Below are positions 62,642-64,000 of a DNA stretch of 64,000 bases, one piece after another. The DNA is from UBA9926 sp018645765 (GTDB lineage Bacteria > Pseudomonadota > Gammaproteobacteria > Pseudomonadales > Azotimanducaceae). The translations under genes were made by a program, and so were the position numbers. The stretch's first letter is position 1. Every line of letters starts with the position of its first letter. The stretch lies in the NCBI GenBank assembly GCA_949372755.1, contig CASIBO010000006.1, forward strand, positions 186,001 through 250,000. Direction: 5' to 3'. The notes beneath the pieces were generated by a model. It searched no databases and was not told where the DNA came from. It saw nothing but the letters and a program-made list of their open reading frames with translations.

Positions 62642-64000
62642 ATGAAGTTGTTGCAGAGCGTAAAAACAGTTGGTTTGCCAGGGATTACCGCCCTAGCCGC
62701 AGTGATGGCCTTGGCGCCGTTATCAATCTTGGCCGCAGAATCGGAAGGGCTTTCTTCAAAGGCAGCGCCAGAACTAGAAGAGGTGATTGTTCGAGCCTCG
62801 TTATTACACCGAAACGTGGACAGCAATACCACGCCGCTGCATGTCGTTGATCAAGATGCGCTGGCCAAAATGCCGGTTTTAAGCCTAGGGGAGTCGCTTG
62901 ATTCGTTGGTCGGGGTGACCACCGCAGACTATGGGAGCGGTGTTGGACAACCTGTGATCCGAGGTTTAAGTGGTAGTCGCGTTCGGGTCATGCAAAACGG
63001 TTTAATCGCTCGGGATGTCTCGATCCTTGGTGGCGATCATATTAACGAAGTGGACCTTACCGATGCCCAGCAAATTGAGGTCATTCGGGGGCCCGCATCC
63101 CTTTTATTTGCCAATGGCACCATTGGCGGCATTGTGAACATCGTTGATCAATCTATTGCGCGAAAGGATATTGAGGCGAGGAGACTGCGGATTTCCGGGC
63201 AAGGACAATCCGTTAATGATGGCGAGGCGGGCTCGCTGTCCTTTGGCGATAATCTGGGTGGGCTCAATCTCAGCTACGCAGGCAGTTACAGCAATCTTAA
63301 TGATTACAAAGTGCCGAAGGGCGCCCTCACGCACGACGAAGATCATGACGAGGATCATGACGAAGACCATGACGGGGAACACGATGAAGACGAGGCGGAT
63401 CATGATGAAGAAGCCATCAAACGTTTACTGAATTCGGATACGCAGCGTGAAACCCACAAGTTCGGTATCTCGAAAGTAGGGCAGTGGGGCTATGTTGGCG
63501 CCTCGTTTGCGCGTCAGCAAACGGTTTACGGTATTCCAGTTCATGCCGATGAGCATCGGCGATGAGCATGGCGATGATCACGACGATGAGCATGGCGATG
63601 ACCACGACGATGACCGGACGGCGATGACCACGGCGACGAGCATGGTGACGAGCACGGCGAAGAAGAAAGGATATTTTCTGCGACAGACTCAAAAGTTTGG
63701 ACCCTTGAAGGGCGCGCCGATCTAGACGGAGCGTTGCTTCGAAGTGTTTCCTATCACCTGAGGGACTCGGATTACAGCTTGATCGAGCAACACAGTGAGG
63801 CTGGTCATGAGGAAGAGGAGGCTGAGGAAGACCATGACGAGCATGGTCATGAGGAAGGCCCTACGCAGTTCACGAATCAGTCCCAAGAGTTTGGACTGAA
63901 TCTGAATTTTGATCGTGAAAGCGCGTCTCACCGCGTTGTCCTGAATTTCGCGAGTGAAGAAATCGCGATTATTGGAGAAGAGGCATTCTTGAATCCAAAT
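62642..64000 (+). CDS. ZnuD-like TonB-dependent zinc receptor with two compensating frameshifts; truncated at window end
   Basis: Outer-membrane receptor. A signal peptide and TonB-box-like ELEEVIVRAS are followed by the plug domain (VIRGLSGSRVRVMQNGL, GGDHINEVDL, IEVIRGPASLLFANGTIGG) and barrel, with long H/D/E-rich loops (for example DEDHDEDHDEDHDGEHDEDE), the hallmark of ZnuD-type receptors. The frame is lost at 63563 by one extra base in CATCGGC (63555-63561). It is regained near 63620 by two extra bases in CCGGAC, and then stays open to the window end. The intervening stretch encodes D-E-H-G-D-D-H-D repeats in the +1 frame. Start ATG 62642 behind GGGA. Confidence 0.85.
63561..63660. repeat. 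24-bp tandem repeats coding for His/Asp-rich loop
   Basis: Four imperfect 24-base units of GATGAGCATGGCGATGA-type sequence encode D-E-H-G-D-D-H-D-like octads within the zinc receptor. Both frame-disrupting indels lie at the borders of this tract. Such repeats are prone to slippage in the cell and to assembly error. Confidence 0.7.

Noticed and set aside
1..64000. tRNA, rRNA, insertion sequences, prophage
   Set aside because: No cloverleaf-like sequence, transposase, integrase or terminal repeats were found on reading both strands.

Overview
The window looks like chromosome from a free-living, probably marine, aerobic gammaproteobacterium. The evidence is a ubiG-coq7 ubiquinone pair, a ZnuD-like zinc receptor, TonB-dependent uptake, GC content in the mid-50s, and many catabolic oxidoreductases with little central metabolism. 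I see no rRNA, tRNA, transposase, integrase, phage gene or CRISPR array. The taxonomy is inference only.

Layout. 1-7100: the end of a peptide-type ABC importer (permease, fused double ATPase, and a separately placed binding protein), a PhnZ-like HD-domain protein, a 3-hydroxyisobutyrate-type dehydrogenase preceded by a perfect-period 5 x 26-bp repeat array, and a serine hydrolase. 7.2-14 kb: TPR-sulfotransferase, TonB receptor, type I phosphodiesterase, APH-type kinase. 14-20.4 kb: AraC regulator, small coiled-coil protein, cytochrome P450, a frameshifted small membrane protein, SDR, secreted NTF2-like protein, zinc-ribbon Nudix hydrolase. 20.6-26.6 kb: two divergent operons around one perfect palindrome. 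The leftward operon is a selenoprotein gene with an in-frame UGA, a TauD-type dioxygenase and a TetR regulator. The rightward operon is an NHL protein, an ABM protein, an amidohydrolase and a small anchored protein. 27-34.3 kb: two-subunit molybdenum hydroxylase, Dabb protein, TetR, Tat-exported FAD oxidoreductase, MFS transporter. 34.5-43 kb: second PhnZ-like HD protein, second P450, secreted alpha/beta-barrel proteins, PhyH dioxygenase, CBM9-like outer-membrane protein. 43-53.1 kb: Ldh2-type protein, then an M19-like protein, two unrecognised proteins and soxB-soxD-soxA-soxG (heterotetrameric sarcosine oxidase). 53.3-64 kb: NTF2-like protein, coq7-ubiG, second PhyH, DUF1254 protein, alpha/beta hydrolase, Mo/Fe-S oxidoreductase, and a zinc-uptake pair that runs off the end.

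The strongest unusual finding is the selenoprotein. Two reading frames that would normally be called as separate genes (23286-22822 and 22818-22054, minus strand) share a frame and are interrupted only by a UGA in a U-P-N-C redox motif. A short hairpin sits at SECIS distance behind it. Its promoter overlaps a 21-bp TetR-type palindrome, and the operon ends in a tetR gene, so an autoregulated divergon is likely. Other candidates for a new system are the sox cluster with two unrecognised proteins and an M19 protein lacking half its metal ligands, the 26-bp repeat array, and the pair of PhnZ-like HD proteins. Several gene remnants, and frameshifts at repetitive tracts, are also noted.
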